A stretch of 64,000 nucleotides of DNA from Catonia carolina (GCA_035578175.1 JAQMRL010000001.1:438798124-438862123), one strand, 5' to 3'; counted from the stretch's first letter, positions 42,064 through 53,700 are shown. Translations and numbers: made by a program. Notes: generated by a model not told the origin, from the letters alone.

Positions 42064-42882
42064 CCCTAGAAAGCTAAGGTTATCAAAAAGTTTCATTAAA
42101 GCTAATGTATCGTAAAATTTACGACTGACGGTATGTATATAAAAAAAAATTGTTTTAGGCGAAAAAACTTATTTTAATTAAATACAATTAAAAATGTATA
42201 TCTTAAAATAATGTTTTATGCTATGAACGGTTTTTAAAGTTCTTCAGCACACTCAACACAGCACTTTGCACGATGCTCGGCACAAATCGGCTTGTTGCAC
42301 GCACGGCAGTACACGGATGTCATTCTCCTCTTGACAGATGGACATATCTTGCAAATCGTTCTTGCACCTTGTTCAGGATGATCAACTTGACGTTTCGGCA
42401 ATGGTACACCCAATATATCTGCAATGGATTGCCAGAGTTGCCTTCGTAAATTTGGGGTTTCCAAACGTACCCCTAACCACGGTGCCACTAGTTCATGATG
42501 AAGTTCTTTCACAAAATTTCACCTTGACTTTGATTTTTGGCCCAGCTTAGCAATGTTGTGAACATAAATAATGTAAGAATTCACCAATATGATGTTTATC
42601 ATACCGAAAAACATACAGATTGGCCACCTTCTGGTTTTTCGGCTACACATGTATTCGCTAAACATGTATACGCTAGGGCTAATGAGTCGTAAAATTTACG
42701 AGCAGTATTCAAAAAAACGGACCGAAACACTGCACTAATTTGCAAACGAAAGCACGACTTGACAGGTCAGTATGGTATATGAGTAGATCGTAATGGACGA
42801 ATCTATTGCTTGCCACTTCAGGGGGAGGGGATGAAAAACTGATTCGCGCTCGTAGGAAATACGACACATTAGCTTTCTAGGG
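42064..42882 (-). mobile_element. piggyBac element, internally deleted
   Basis: Inverted ends CCCTAGAAAGCTAA lie at 42064 and 42882, each bordered by TTAA (42060-42063, 42883-42886). Subterminal 'gtaaaatttacga' occurs in both arms. The 819-bp copy keeps only the C-terminal part of the transposase gene on the minus strand. Confidence 0.92.
42234..42640 (-). pseudogene. piggyBac transposase, C-terminal part
   Basis: It reads RWPICMFFGMINIILVNSYI, then a TGA stop where an Arg is expected, then NFVKELHHELVAPWLGVRLE. The cysteine-rich domain follows: ICKICPSVKRRM-SVYCRACN, then KPICAEHRAKCCVECAEEL. The C-x2-C ... C-x2-C-x-H ... C-x2-C pattern is the zinc-binding C-terminal domain of piggyBac transposases, which binds the element's ends. 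The DDD catalytic core is missing. Confidence 0.88.
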
Positions 42883-43019
42883 TTAACCACGTTATTAATC
42901 TTGTTATGTTATGTTAAATAAGCCCCATCACTAATGTCAATACAGTATAAACTTTGTAATGAATGAAAAGAAGATATTAAATGAAATGTTTGTTTATAAA
43001 TTTAATATAATACGGTAAT

Positions 43020-43361
43020 GGTAATGGTTTCCTGGCATTTCTCCCACCACCTCCCCTCCAATTGGTCGCCGGAAGGCGTAGACCTGGAGGTCGTTCCTAA
43101 CAACTCTTATAAAACTTTGTGACAGCGACAGTCACCTTGCATTGAAAATTAAAAACTAGTTAGAATATAAAAATTTCGAGGGCGAGTTGGAGCCAGGTCG
43201 ACCGACCTGGGGAGTGTGTATTTCTCGCCCTCTTGTCAGGGTGCCTCTTCGGGCTCAAGGCCCGCGTCAGAAAACGTTTGGGTCCTAACAGTCAAGAAGA
43301 ATAATTGTCGAAGATTAAAATAGTAGATAACTAATAATATAAAATATTAGTTAGGACCTTC
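43020..43361. repeat. GC-richer unclassified sequence
   Basis: Includes a palindrome 'aggtcgaccgacct' (43195-43208). It looks like a decayed repeat, but I found no second copy in the window. Confidence 0.35.
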
Positions 43362-43470
43362 TTCTTCTTCTTCAAGTGCCGTCTCCGCGTCGGAGGTTGG
43401 CGATCATCATTGCTAACCTAACTTTCGAAACAGCTGCTCGGAACAGTGACGTGGAGTTGAGACCAAACGT
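43362..43470 (-). mobile_element. non-LTR 3' end fragment, minus
   Basis: Minus-strand remnant of the same family as 17653-17926 (ends in AMMIANLRRG and a GAAGAAGAA tail, seen as ttcttcttctt at 43362). About 100 bp survive. Confidence 0.7.
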
Positions 43471-43698
43471 GGAGTTAGGACCTAGTCGCCTTTAAATTTG
43501 CCAACAAGTGTTTGTACACCATATAATTTAGTCTTCAGTGCCTTCGACGATAGCTGAGGGACACAACCCTTAGTTAAACTACATGACGACGGTAGAACGT
43601 AGCTACCTCGTCAAGGAACCCCCACACCGCCCGGGCATGCACCTCGCGGTACAAACTTGAACACTATTAATACGGTAAACTAGACTAGGCCTACTTAC

Positions 43699-43882
43699 CG
43701 ATATCGCAGCGAAAATCCGCATCAATAGCGAGAACTCTATCGATAGTAAGATCCGTCGCGGCAGCAAGCGGTGGCGGATGTGATGAGACCAAAACGAACA
43801 AACCGTGGTGTCCATCCTTCTCGACTAAAGCCAGAAACCGTGATGTTCGTACCCATCCTTGCATTAAACTAGCTTCATGAAT
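43699..43882 (-). CDS. Ocrl: Ocrl exon: first half of PH domain
   Basis: After ATTAATGACAG the exon reads IHEASLMQGWVRTSRFLALV, then EKDGHHGLFVLVSSHPPPLA and AATDLTIDRVLAIDADFRCD, ending one base into a codon before GTAAGT. The strand pattern matches the PH domain that opens INPP5B/OCRL. Translation could start at the Met (ATG at 43862-43864) if upstream exons are non-coding, or in an upstream exon joined in phase 0. The weak acceptor and T-rich ATG context leave this open. Confidence 0.85.
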
Positions 43883-43918
43883 CTGTCATTAATGTTAAGG
43901 TAAAAAAAAAAAAAAAAA

Positions 43919-44834
43919 TCTGGTGTCAAACACTCACACAACTTTCTCTTGCCAATGCAAATAATGACCAATATAACCTAACATTAGTAATAAACAGAAA
44001 ACTAACCTCAAAAAACATAACCTTATTTTAATCATTAGTGAAAGACGCAAAATGTAAAACGACCTGAGTTTGGCTTAAAAATACGGAAAATCACACCTTC
44101 ACACTAAACTAGGCTCTGTAGAGGAAAAATGCCTAAAAAATAAAATTTGTAGATCTTTTAATTTTTTATAAATTTGATTATATACACTTTTGTCGTAAAA
44201 TGCATACTAAGATCAAAATCTTTAAAAAACATTGTATTTTTACACGTTTTCGTGAGAAAAAAACAAAAAATTGCTTATTACCGCTAAACTTAGCGTTATA
44301 CAAACAAATGTTCCAAATAAAAGTTGTAGGATTTTAAAGTCTCTACATTTTTTATTACAAAAATTTTTGCACTAAAATGCATATTAAAGCCGTAATCTCA
44401 AATAACCATTTTTTTACGTGAAAACGGCCTCACCAAGAATTTCAGCAAACATGGTGCCTACCCTATCTTGTAGAGCATAAAAAATTTAACAAACCAGGCA
44501 ATTTTTAAAAAAATTGTAGGACCAGTTTTGAGAAAATCACAAAAAAGTGAAAAATTACACGAATAAACTACTACTTCCGGTTGACCGATTTGGATGAAAA
44601 TGTCCGTGTCAGGTCCGGTAGTGGTATGCAACTAAAGTTTCAAGTTTCAAGTTCGTACGATGTTCCGTTCTTGAGATATTTTGTATACACACACACACAG
44701 ACCAATCGCTAAAAACATGTTTCTTTGGGTTCAGGGGGTCTGAAAACGTGTAGATCCAGTGAAAACTCGATTTGTTAAAATTGACATGAAAACAATAGTT
44801 TCCTTTCTATATATTCATATAGGCAAGACAAAGT
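43919..44834 (-). mobile_element. HX repeat, minus
   Basis: Complete copy, preceded by a 17-bp A run and with a short AC tract (44689-44699). Confidence 0.78.
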
Positions 44835-44837
44835 AAA

Positions 44838-45015
44838 AATAAATCGAATGGAGCATGTAGAGAGAATGCATGAGGGAAGGATACCCCTCAACACTTAGCA
44901 ATACAGACCAGAGAGGAGGAGAGATGTTGGAAGGCCACGCAAGAGATGGTAATAACTCAACATTGAGTTTCGTTGCTGTTGTGAGACAGAACAGGTGGGA
45001 GCCTAATCCTTGATT
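44838..45015 (+). mobile_element. non-LTR 3' end fragment
   Basis: The readable stretch EHVERMHEG, then YRPERRRDVGRPRKRW, and a final segment before an AGAAGAAAAC tail resembles the terminal region of insect non-LTR ORFs ('GRRDVGRPRKRW'). It directly abuts the HX end. Confidence 0.6.
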
Positions 45016-45518
45016 GTGAGAAGAAAACAAAAATTTTTGTCATAAAACACATTTTTCATAAAAAAAACAAAAACTTCTAAATTCACAAACCACAGGAAGG
45101 CCCATAAATTAAAGATTATCTTTTCAAAAGACCATCAGAATCCATTAGCGATTAACCTCCTTGACAACAGCGAAGATACTCACAGACTGAAACGTTTTAA
45201 ACCATTAGGACTTACCTATACGATTTTGTTAATCATTAAAATTTTTTTTTTAATCTTTTCTACTTCAACTACTAATCATCGTCATCTCATAATCGGCGTC
45301 GTTTTCATCTCTATCATCATCATCATCATCATCTCCAACTTCAACAACTTTGTGTTTCAAGATGTCAATTCACAGTTCATCAAGTTTAATTTTGTAAATA
45401 TATATATTTTTTCATTTTATCAAACATCCTATGTAGGATTTTAAACAGCCGTATTATTTAAAATTGAAATATATATTTCTAACCACCAGAATACAATAAC
45501 ATAAAACACTTACCAATG

Positions 45519-45559
45519 TTTATAGCGCTTTCGTGTATCTTGTACACACCTTCAGTAAA
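45519..45559 (-). ncRNA. degenerate hammerhead-like motif, family 2
   Basis: Core CUGAAGG has the invariant A9 changed to G; the rest of the motif is as at 36632. Confidence 0.6.
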
Positions 45560-45567
45560 TTAAAAAA

Positions 45568-46423
45568 TCTGGTGTGAAACACTCACACAACTTTCTCTTG
45601 CCAGTGCAAATAATTAACAATAAACCTAACATTAGTAATAAAACATTAGAAATATACAAAAAACTAACCTCTAAAAATATAACCTTATTTTAATCATGAC
45701 TGAAAGACGCAAAATGAAAATCGAACTCAGTTCGGCTTAAAAATACAGAAAATCATTCTTTCACACTAAACTAGGCTCTGTAGTGAAAAATGCTCTAAAT
45801 AAAAGTTGTAGATCTTTTTATTTCCTATAAAATTTATTACATATACTTTTGTCGTAAAATGCATTCTAAGGCCGAAATCTTTAAAAAATCGATTTTTCAC
45901 ACGTTTTCGTGAGAAAAAATCAGAAAATCGCTAATTACTGCTAAACTAAGTGTTATACAAAAAAATGTTTGAAATAAAAGTTGTAGAATTTTAAATTCTC
46001 TACAACTTTTATTGTATACATTTTTGCGCTAAATTGCATATTAAAGCCGTAATCTTAAAAAAACTATGTTTTTACGTGAAAACAGCCTCACCGAGAATTT
46101 CAGCAAACATGATGCCTACCCTATCTTGTAGAGAATAAAAAATTGTGTAAACCAGGCGATTTTAAAAAAAATCGTAGGACCAGTTTTTGAGAAAATCGCA
46201 AAAAAAATGAAAAATTACATGAATAAACTACTACTTCCGGTTGACCGATTTTGATGAAAATGTTCGTGTCGGGTCCGGTATACACACAGACCAATCGCTA
46301 AAAACATGTTTTTTGGTATCAGGGGGTCTGAAAACGTATAGATCCGGTGAAAACTCGATTTCGAAAAATCGACATGAAAACAATACTGTCCTTCCTATAT
46401 ATTCATATAGGCAAGAGAAAGTA
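45568..46423 (-). mobile_element. HX repeat, minus, without full AC tract
   Basis: The copy lacks about 60 bp around the microsatellite: sequence jumps from 'gggtccggta' to 'tacacacagaccaatc' at about 46280. Confidence 0.78.
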
Positions 46424-46550
46424 AAAATGTTTATGTCAAAAGTTTAAACTTCTTACTCCTACCATGGTAGATAGGGAATCATTATCATAGATTCCTTATC
46501 TACCATGGTAGGAGTAGGAAGTTTTCAATTTTGACATAAAAATTTTTTAA

Positions 46551-46591
46551 TTTACTGAAGTTGTGTACAAGATACACGAAAGCGCTATAAA
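46551..46591 (+). ncRNA. degenerate hammerhead-like motif, family 2
   Basis: Core CUGAAGU has A9 changed to U. Stem II and GAAA are retained. Confidence 0.6.
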
Positions 46592-46660
46592 CATTGGTAA
46601 GTGTTTTATGTTACCATATTCTGGTGGTTAGAAATATATACTGTATTTCAATTTTTTTTT

Positions 46661-47153
46661 CTTCACAGTTCAGTCTTTTTGAAACACACTACTGAATGTA
46701 GTTTATATTTTAATTCTAAGGACATTACTCAGATTTTCTCATATTAGCTCTAAGTTATTGTATTTCTTAACTGATTGCAAAAGAAATAAACTGTTACAAA
46801 AAAAAATCTTTTCAAAGGACTTCATGCTCCATCTCCTCTTAATCTTATTTTTTTAATTTTCATTTTACAGAATGTATTGTATTATGTTTCGATTTTCCTT
46901 GTAATAAGTGATAATTTACAATAAGAAATATTTATGTCAATGAAAACTTAGCAACTAAAAAAAAAATTGTTTATTATAAAAAGGATACAGAAGTAACATT
47001 CTCTCCGACGCTTAATTTTGCTTGAACTAGCGAATGTACCTCCTGATTTGCCATTATAGTAAAAACTCCGTCGATAATTTATCTGAAAACCAAACGAACA
47101 TACACCATTATTGAATCAAATACTTTCAGCTTCTTTGCTTTTCATTTCATTAA
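46661..47153. other. AT-rich sequence, no gene seen
   Basis: Nothing recognised. Confidence 0.4.
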
Positions 47154-48443
47154 GGGAGTAGTCAACCCAAAAAATGAAAATCAAAACTTCTGGCTATAAT
47201 TTATCATCATTTATTTTAAATAAAAGACTAATTTACCATGATACTGTTTTTAATTGTACGCCGGTCCGTAGTTCATATTTTGCCCACTGTGGCGCTGTGA
47301 TGGGGTTGCTGCTGCCGAATGCGCCAGCGGTCATACCTCTCACAGCGCATGTACCAAGTGGCAACATATAGTGTCTATGCACTGTCGATGCAAAAGTTGA
47401 GAAGGTGACAGTATCGATATTCTCTGTGTGCGAGAATCGATACGGGGAAGTTGACATCTCAACATTGAGTTTTCATTCCGTCATCTGTACCTCCATCCCC
47501 TACCCTCGCTTCATTGGCGACTGCTCCCCTTCGGGGGCAGCGGTAAAAGGTGCACGCTGCGTCGGCGACGCGCTCCTATTAGATTAGGCAGCGGTACAGA
47601 CGACCCCGATTCACTTCACCAGTGACTGCTCCTCCTCGGAGGCAGCGGTGAAAGGTGGTCGCTGCGTCGGCGGCTGCTCCTAATCTTTTAGGCAGCGGCG
47701 AAGACGACTTCCCGTCCTCCCCCTTCGCTATAAGCATCTGGCATCTTTTGAACTACGCCGCCGGATGCCCGGCCGGTCCTATGAGCTCTGCAGACTGCGC
47801 TACTAGAAGCCGGTGGCGACAACCAGTAATGATCTACCATTTGAAACAAGCCAAAAAATTAATTACAGCCCCTAATATAATAAGGGTGAGGTTAGAAAAG
47901 CGGGGTTTTTTACGAGGAATCAAATATCTCAGGAACCAAGAAAGATATCAACATGATTTTTATCCTAAAAAATACAGAAAATTGCTGTCTATTATTTGTT
48001 GTATGCGCTTGTATGTATTTTTTCTTACAAGAAATTTATTAAAGAAAAACCATATTTTCAAAAAACATTTATTTAATGTATTCACAAATTATTTTTTAAC
48101 TAAATCCCTATTAAGGTTTTTGTTATAATCATTCCACAGATAATAGAGCAAGAAATTATGAACATTTGAAAAAGAAACATCATCCAAACATCTCCAATAC
48201 AGCCAAAATATTTAATTCCCAAGAATGTACAATCATGCAAAAATCACATTTCCGGAAAACTTAAATTTGAAGGAATAATTTCACTTGCCTTGCTAATGAT
48301 CTTTATTTTAAACAACATGTTTTTATAACTTTTTGTCAACGTACAAAGTAAACAAATGTTGTGATTCAGAAAATGTTAAACTTCAAATAAATGCAAAAAA
48401 ATTGAAACTAAAAAAAATTCATCTTCTTTAGTTGACTACCCCC
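47154..48443. mobile_element. 1.29-kb TTAA element with GC-rich core
   Basis: Ends GGGAGTAGTCAACCCAAAAA (47154) and, inverted, GGGGGTAGTCAACTAAAGAA (complement ending 48443) lie between TTAA at 47150-47153 and 48444-48447. The outer parts are AT-rich. The core (47265-47820) is GC-rich and holds hairpin repeats. No convincing protein. It could be a piggyBac or Kolobok derivative. Confidence 0.75.
47515..47710. repeat. tandem GC-rich hairpin repeat
   Basis: Two units of about 115 bp, from 'ggcgactgctccccttcggg' and 'agtgactgctcctcctcgga'. Each begins with a stem-loop (CTGCTCCCCTTCGGGGGCAG has a TTCG tetraloop) and continues into a second one ('ctcctattagattaggcagc', 'ctcctaatcttttaggcagc'). 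Confidence 0.75.
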
Positions 48444-48447
48444 TTAA

Positions 48448-48960
48448 GGGAGTAGTCAAACCAAAAAATGAAAATCAAAACTTCTGGCTATAATTTATCA
48501 TTATTTATTTTAAATAAAAGACTAATTTACTAGTAATGATCTACCATTTGAATTGAGCCAAAAAATTAATTACAGCCCGTAATATAATAAGGATGAGGTT
48601 GGAAAAGTGGGCTTTTACGAGGAATCAAATATCTTAGGAACCAAGAAAGATATCAACATGCTTCTTATGCTACAAAATACAGAAAATTGCTCTCTATTAT
48701 ATCTGTTGTATACGCTTGTATGTATTTTTTCTTACAAGAAATTTATTGAAAAAAAACATTTATTTTATGTATTCACAAATTATTTTTTAACTAAATCCCT
48801 ATAATCGTTTTTGTAATAATCATTCCACAAATAGAGCAAATTTCAAAATCAATTTCAAAAACAAAATTATTTTTTTGTAATAAATTTATAAACTTCAAAA
48901 AAATAATTTTGTTGATGAAATTGATGATTTTCAAACAAAAGAAATCTTTGTATTGTGTCT
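48448..48960. mobile_element. second copy of the TTAA element, truncated
   Basis: It starts GGGAGTAGTCAAACCAAAAA directly after the TTAA shared with the previous copy and aligns with its first 90 bp and then with 47826-48110. It lacks the GC-rich core. The right end was not found, so the end coordinate is approximate. Confidence 0.7.
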
Positions 48961-49436
48961 TTTAAATTAACTATTATAAATTTTGATATTATTTGGATAT
49001 AACTTTGCTAAAATTTTGAGCCATTCATAACACTGTTTTTTTTTACATGCATATTTTTTTATTTTAATTGTTTTCTCTTTTCTTAATAATTTAATTTAAT
49101 ATTAAAACTTTATTTTGGTGCAACTATTACTTTTGTTAATTTATGTTTTCCCGTCGCAACCACAATTCTACGCTTCTTGTTTTTTTTATCTACTTATTAC
49201 TTGTTTTTTTATTTTTGTTCACCTCGGTAAGTATCGTTTTCACAAGGTGTCACACTCAGTACGAGAATTCAGTAAGGCAGGAAGCGTGAGAAATGAACAC
49301 CACCCTTCAAATTTGGATGGAATTCAGATTTGACAGTGACATAAAGAAAACAGAAAAGACCCCAAAATTTTCTTTCTCTGTATATTCGTATAAGGCAAGA
49401 GAAAGTAATATTGTATTCAACGGCTTTTGACATCTA

Positions 49437-49747
49437 CAGTTGAGCCGTTGTTAGTTTGCTCCTACTGTCAACAAACAAAAGCCACCTACTACAGGGTGCA
49501 CGCTAGAGTCTACGACTTTACAGATGTCGTATTCCTATTAAGTTAACTATTTTTTAAATTATAAGTACTTAAAGTAGTAAAATATCAGTCATGATATGAT
49601 GTAGGCCTACTAATTTCATTTATAAAAATAATTTTAAAAGTATTTTGTTGTTACTTTAATCAGCGTGTACACATTTTGATATAATGCGCATGCTCAGTGA
49701 CATCATTATTTGTTTACTTTAGGAGCAAACTAAGAGAGGCTGGACTG
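49437..49747. mobile_element. MITE, 341-bp family, second copy
   Basis: Same inverted ends as 13205-13545 with TA on both sides (49435-49436, 49748-49749). Internally about 30 bp shorter. Confidence 0.8.
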
Positions 49748-49749
49748 TA

Positions 49750-50760
49750 TCTGTTTCTGGACATTACTTTAAGTTCCAGTTTCTGCCTATTCCATATTGC
49801 ATTACATTCTCCAGAACAATACAAAGAGGCTTCTCAAGCAGTTGTTCTCATTTTCAATATATTAAAACATTGCAACCCAAAAAATATTTAAAAGAAAACT
49901 CCCAAAAATTTCAACTTTTCATTTTGTAAAGAAATCACTTGTAAAATTACACACTGTCCACATAAAAACCTGATTAACCTGAATGTTTGAATCTTTACTA
50001 GCTCTAAATCATGTTTTTATTTTCCACTTTACTGCTAAATTTGAACTCATTATTTCAGACATGGAAGGTTCTAATTTCACTGTAACCACAAAATGACATA
50101 ACTGAAGATTCATATTTTTTTAATTTATGATTAAATGAACTAAAATACAGTAACCCCTTTCTTGCAATGAAAATTATTTTATTTTTCAAAGTATTATTTA
50201 TCTTCTCAGCAATAAATGTAAACCAAACAGAAGAAGTTCAAATCACAATTATTTTTTTGTTAAGTAGTATTGATAAATTTACTCAGATCCACATTACTTT
50301 TTATTAAAGTTTGATACAGATTTAATCATGCATTTGATTAGAAAAATAAACGAAACAGGTAGGAACTCAAGATAACACGCTAAAAACTTAGCAGCAAACA
50401 TAAATTTATACACAATCAGTTCTACATATTTATTCTCCTAGTTCTCACATTTTTGAATTACAATATTTACACATTTCAAACATTTTCATGAAACCTTTCT
50501 TTAGATATTAAGAATGTTTAAAGAAATTACGAGATAATCTCCTTATCCAAAAATCAACAATCTCAATTCAAAAAATTATATTAAATATTTTTCAACACTC
50601 CCGAAAAATACTTTGCATAAACTAAATTTATTTACTGAATTTAATTAGTCCTAAAACCCACGGAGAATTAATAAAACACAGTTAGATAAACACAAAAATA
50701 AATTCTAACCTAAGGGGATAAGAAAATGTAAATCTTATTAACAAACCCGCGAATAGTCTT
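49750..50760. other. unique AT-rich sequence, no gene seen
   Basis: No transposon signature and no exon on either strand that I can support. Confidence 0.4.
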
Positions 50761-50762
50761 AC

Positions 50763-51764
50763 CTAATTAATTAACCATGGTTAATTTAGATGTGAGATTA
50801 GCCTAATATAGATCTGGTCGATTTGATTACTTATCATTAAAAAAATACATAATTAGTGTAGAAGTTTAACCGAAATCAACACACAAACAAACCGAACCAC
50901 TCTGCTAAATTGACAGTACAAAAAAAAGAGAGCGACGATTTACATTTTAATCGTGAGAGCCATCTTGCGACAGTTGTCCAAAGCACTAACTAAACCGAGC
51001 GATTTCAGCATTTTTCAAATAATTTAAGTTCTCTGATACATAATTTAAAAAATATATTTGTATAAAGTGTCACACTCCAGAGCAAGTTTAAAATGAGCTT
51101 TATTTTTTTAAATAATACACTTTACATCAAATAATTGAATTCCTAAATACTACTTTTGCGCCTCTTACGATCATTTCCTAAAACACAAAATGTGACATTT
51201 TCATATAAATGAAGATTTACAGATTCATCAGTAATTCAATACGACCCTGAGAAGAATAGAAGCTGATTGAATAATACATGCAGAAATCTGTTATCTATGT
51301 ACAGTAATTTCCATAACTTTACAAGTAATTTGTTACATCGTTAATTTTAAAATACATACATATTGTCAGGAATATGAATATAGTATCCGCTAAAATTTCA
51401 TGAATAAAATATGTTTGTTACTACGTTGCGTTCCGTTTTTTCTTTTTTTTTTTTAAATTAAAATAACTCATTAAATATTTTATTATTTCCTCTACGTCAA
51501 TTAAATTTGTAAATTGCCCGAGGCGTGATTGGTTTATCGTCTAGTCCGGGGGGAATCCAATAAGATTATAGATATCGTCGGTGGGTGTGTGTGTGTCAGT
51601 GTCAATTGGAGTTCTTGCCACCGGTGTTTGTTTTGTTAACGTTATATTTTGGAAAGAATCAATTACTTTTTTAAAATCGTGTTCGCGCATATTCCGTGAC
51701 ACTTGTGTTATTTATAACTACAAAATGTAGTTCACTACATTTATGCCTTGTTAAGTTAAAGAAA
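50763..51764. promoter_or_regulatory. putative head-to-head promoter region, Ocrl / TBCK
   Basis: A strong minus-strand donor (AG before GTAAGA at 50757-50762) could end a non-coding first exon of Ocrl. A strong plus-strand donor (GTAAGT at 51765-51770) could end a non-coding first exon of TBCK. The ~1-kb interval is free of recognised transposons, unlike most of the window. No TATA box or initiator is claimed, and the assignment rests on gene orientation and these two donor sites only. Confidence 0.3.
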
Positions 51765-51769
51765 GTAAG

Positions 51770-52214
51770 TTACTTCTGTGTTTTGTTTTCGTCAAAAGGC
51801 CACAAAGTGGATGTTAGGTTAAATTTATTAAGATGATATTTTTATTTTGAGTAATTTAAAAGTCATTACATTAGTAATTGTTTATTATAAGTACTATTTA
51901 ATTAGTTTCTGTTTATTTGTGTGAAGAGCTTTTTTTGTCTGGCGTTAAATATGATTTGTCAAGCTCGATTCCGTCCTTTTATTTCATTTGTGATACCTTA
52001 CTGAACAGTGGAAATGTTCACATTTTTTATTGTTCTGCAATAAAATAATACTATAAGAACATAAAACTCTTAAGTCGTATGCTCTTCCACCAAGAATTTT
52101 ATAAAATTAACCTGAATTCATTTTGGCCTCAACAAAACTATCTGCAGAAGGGAGAAATGGACGTTAAAACTAACTTTAACTTCTCTATATCACTGATGAT
52201 TTCAACAGTATTGT
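51770..52214. other. unique AT-rich sequence, no gene seen
   Basis: Probably the start of TBCK intron 1. No feature recognised. Confidence 0.35.
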
Positions 52215-52215
52215 T

Positions 52216-52450
52216 AAGGTCAACTGCCGATAGGCTAGTTTGAACTTTTAGAGGTTTCGCTCAGTAAAATGAGGAGTGAGGTAGTTTACAATTGCCTTCT
52301 TCATTGAGTGAAAAACTATGCTTATCAGAATACCAGGCTCTCTGAAAAACATCCATTGTCCACCCTGCAAATGCCACCTTCATTTCATTCTCCACAGAGT
52401 CTGGATGTATAGTAATGAAATTCATTACTCTCAAAGGTAATAACTCTCAC
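52216..52450 (-). repeat. SINE-like family D, minus fragment
   Basis: Diverged 3' half of the family, from the complement of 'gttcaaactagcctatcggc' to 'gtaatgaatttcattac'. Confidence 0.7.
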
Positions 52451-52567
52451 TGTAATGCTTTTCACAGTTGATGAGCTGTACTGTTCGACACGTTTAGACC
52501 AATCAGGATGTTAGCCTGTGTTGTCAGATTGTACGAATGTAACAGCTTGACAATCATTACATGCATA

Positions 52568-52878
52568 TAGTCCAGCCTCTCTTAGTTTGCTCCTAATGTA
52601 AACAAATAATGATGTCACTGAGCATGCGCATTATATCAAACGCTGATACTTTAAAAAGTAACAACAAAATACTTATAAAAGTATTTTTCTAAATGAAATT
52701 GTTAGGCGTACATCATATCATGACTGATGTTTTTAGTACTTTAAGTACTTATAATTTAAAAAATAGTTAACTTAATAGATATACGAGATCCGTAAAGTCG
52801 TAGACTCTAGCGTGCACCCTGTAGTAGGTGGCTTTTGTTTGTTGACTGTAGGAGCAAACTAAGAACGGCCGAACTGTA
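52568..52878. mobile_element. MITE, 341-bp family, third copy, inverted
   Basis: Minus orientation relative to 13205-13545. The terminal bases at 52568 are slightly changed. Confidence 0.75.
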
Positions 52879-53395
52879 TAAGAGCTGCAGTAGTTCATTT
52901 GTGTTTTGCATCTTGTACTGAAAACATTGATTATAGTTAACATGCAATACTTTGTATACTGTGGACAATTTGAACTGGCACAACTTTTGCTCTTCGAGTA
53001 CACACAGTTCCTCATAAAATAGGTCTATATCCATAACCTATTCTTTCATCAAGGTCTACAAATTTTAATGTACGCAAATGCCTACAACCTTATTACAACG
53101 AACAAACTTATAAATAATTATTTCATTTTAAAATATTGTTACAACTTGTTATAGTAAAGTGAAATTGTAAACTTTAATTTAATTAATTCACATATGTTTA
53201 TTTAACAAAAAACTAACCTTTACAAACTACAACAATGAATATAATGAGTTTATGAAAATAAGTTCTTAAACAATTAAAACAATTCAGTTCACGCAATTTA
53301 TTAACAATAAAATAAAATAAACAATATCCCTTACCAAATTAAAAATTAAATACAATGTTCATTCAAAAATAAATCTTTATAATGCATCCTGCAGT
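52879..53395. other. AT-rich sequence with a shared repeat
   Basis: 52879-52965 ('agagctgcagtagttcat' onwards) recurs at 57818-57895, next to another element boundary. No gene. Confidence 0.45.
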
Positions 53396-53481
53396 TTTAA
53401 ATATTTCTATTTCATATAATGAATTAATACAATAATTTCACTAACCTTCTTTTTAAACTGCGTTAGCTTTATTTCAATTTT

Positions 53482-53523
53482 CACTTACACGTGTTTCGGT
53501 GGATCCACCATCATCAGAGTAAA
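53482..53523 (-). ncRNA. hammerhead ribozyme motif, family 1
   Basis: Minus strand: UUUACU / AGUGAAA stem I with one U.G pair, CUGAUGA, U, GGUG-GAUC-CACC, GAA, ACACGUGU, A. The core is intact. Confidence 0.75.
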
Positions 53524-53700
53524 TAACATATAATTGAAACTAAAAACATTATTTATTAAAAATCTATAGAAGATGATACATCTTCAGTCACTTGTATAAA
53601 ACTGATAAACTGATAAAACTGATTTTATACAAGTGACTGAAGATGTATCATCTTCTATAGATTTTTAATAAATAATGTTTTTAGTTTCAATTATATGTTA

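Larger units (their letters stand above)
6483..43882 (-). other. Ocrl gene, partial (nine exons in window)
   Basis: Gene-level entry. The minus-strand exons at 43699-43882, 38286-38420, 32496-32713, 28126-28262, 23188-23358, 18040-18202, 15736-15914, 13591-13812 and 6483-6618 join in one frame for 1,545 bases (515 codons). OCRL/INPP5B proteins are type II inositol polyphosphate 5-phosphatases that hydrolyse PI(4,5)P2 and PI(3,4,5)P3 on endosomes, Golgi and clathrin-coated membranes and bind Rab GTPases. The order here is PH domain, linker, 5-phosphatase. The ASH and RhoGAP-like domains of the family are not in the window and should follow to the left of position 1. Introns of 1.9-7.2 kb are filled with transposons. 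The first exon is uncertain. Confidence 0.92.
45425..46660. mobile_element. fold-back ribozyme element, family 2, split by HX
   Basis: Left arm 45425-45562 and centre plus right arm 46430-46660 are separated by an HX copy. The palindrome centre ('accatggtag...ctaccatggta') is near 46480. Both hammerhead cores are mutated at the position after CUGAAG (G and U in place of A). Confidence 0.8.

Noticed and set aside
43603..43815. 70-codon minus-strand frame overlapping the PH exon
   Set aside because: It reads the Ocrl exon in another frame and continues across its splice donor.
52767..53034. Two overlapping minus-strand ORFs of 75-82 codons
   Set aside because: They run across the end of a MITE and a dispersed repeat, have no splice-site support and no recognisable domain.
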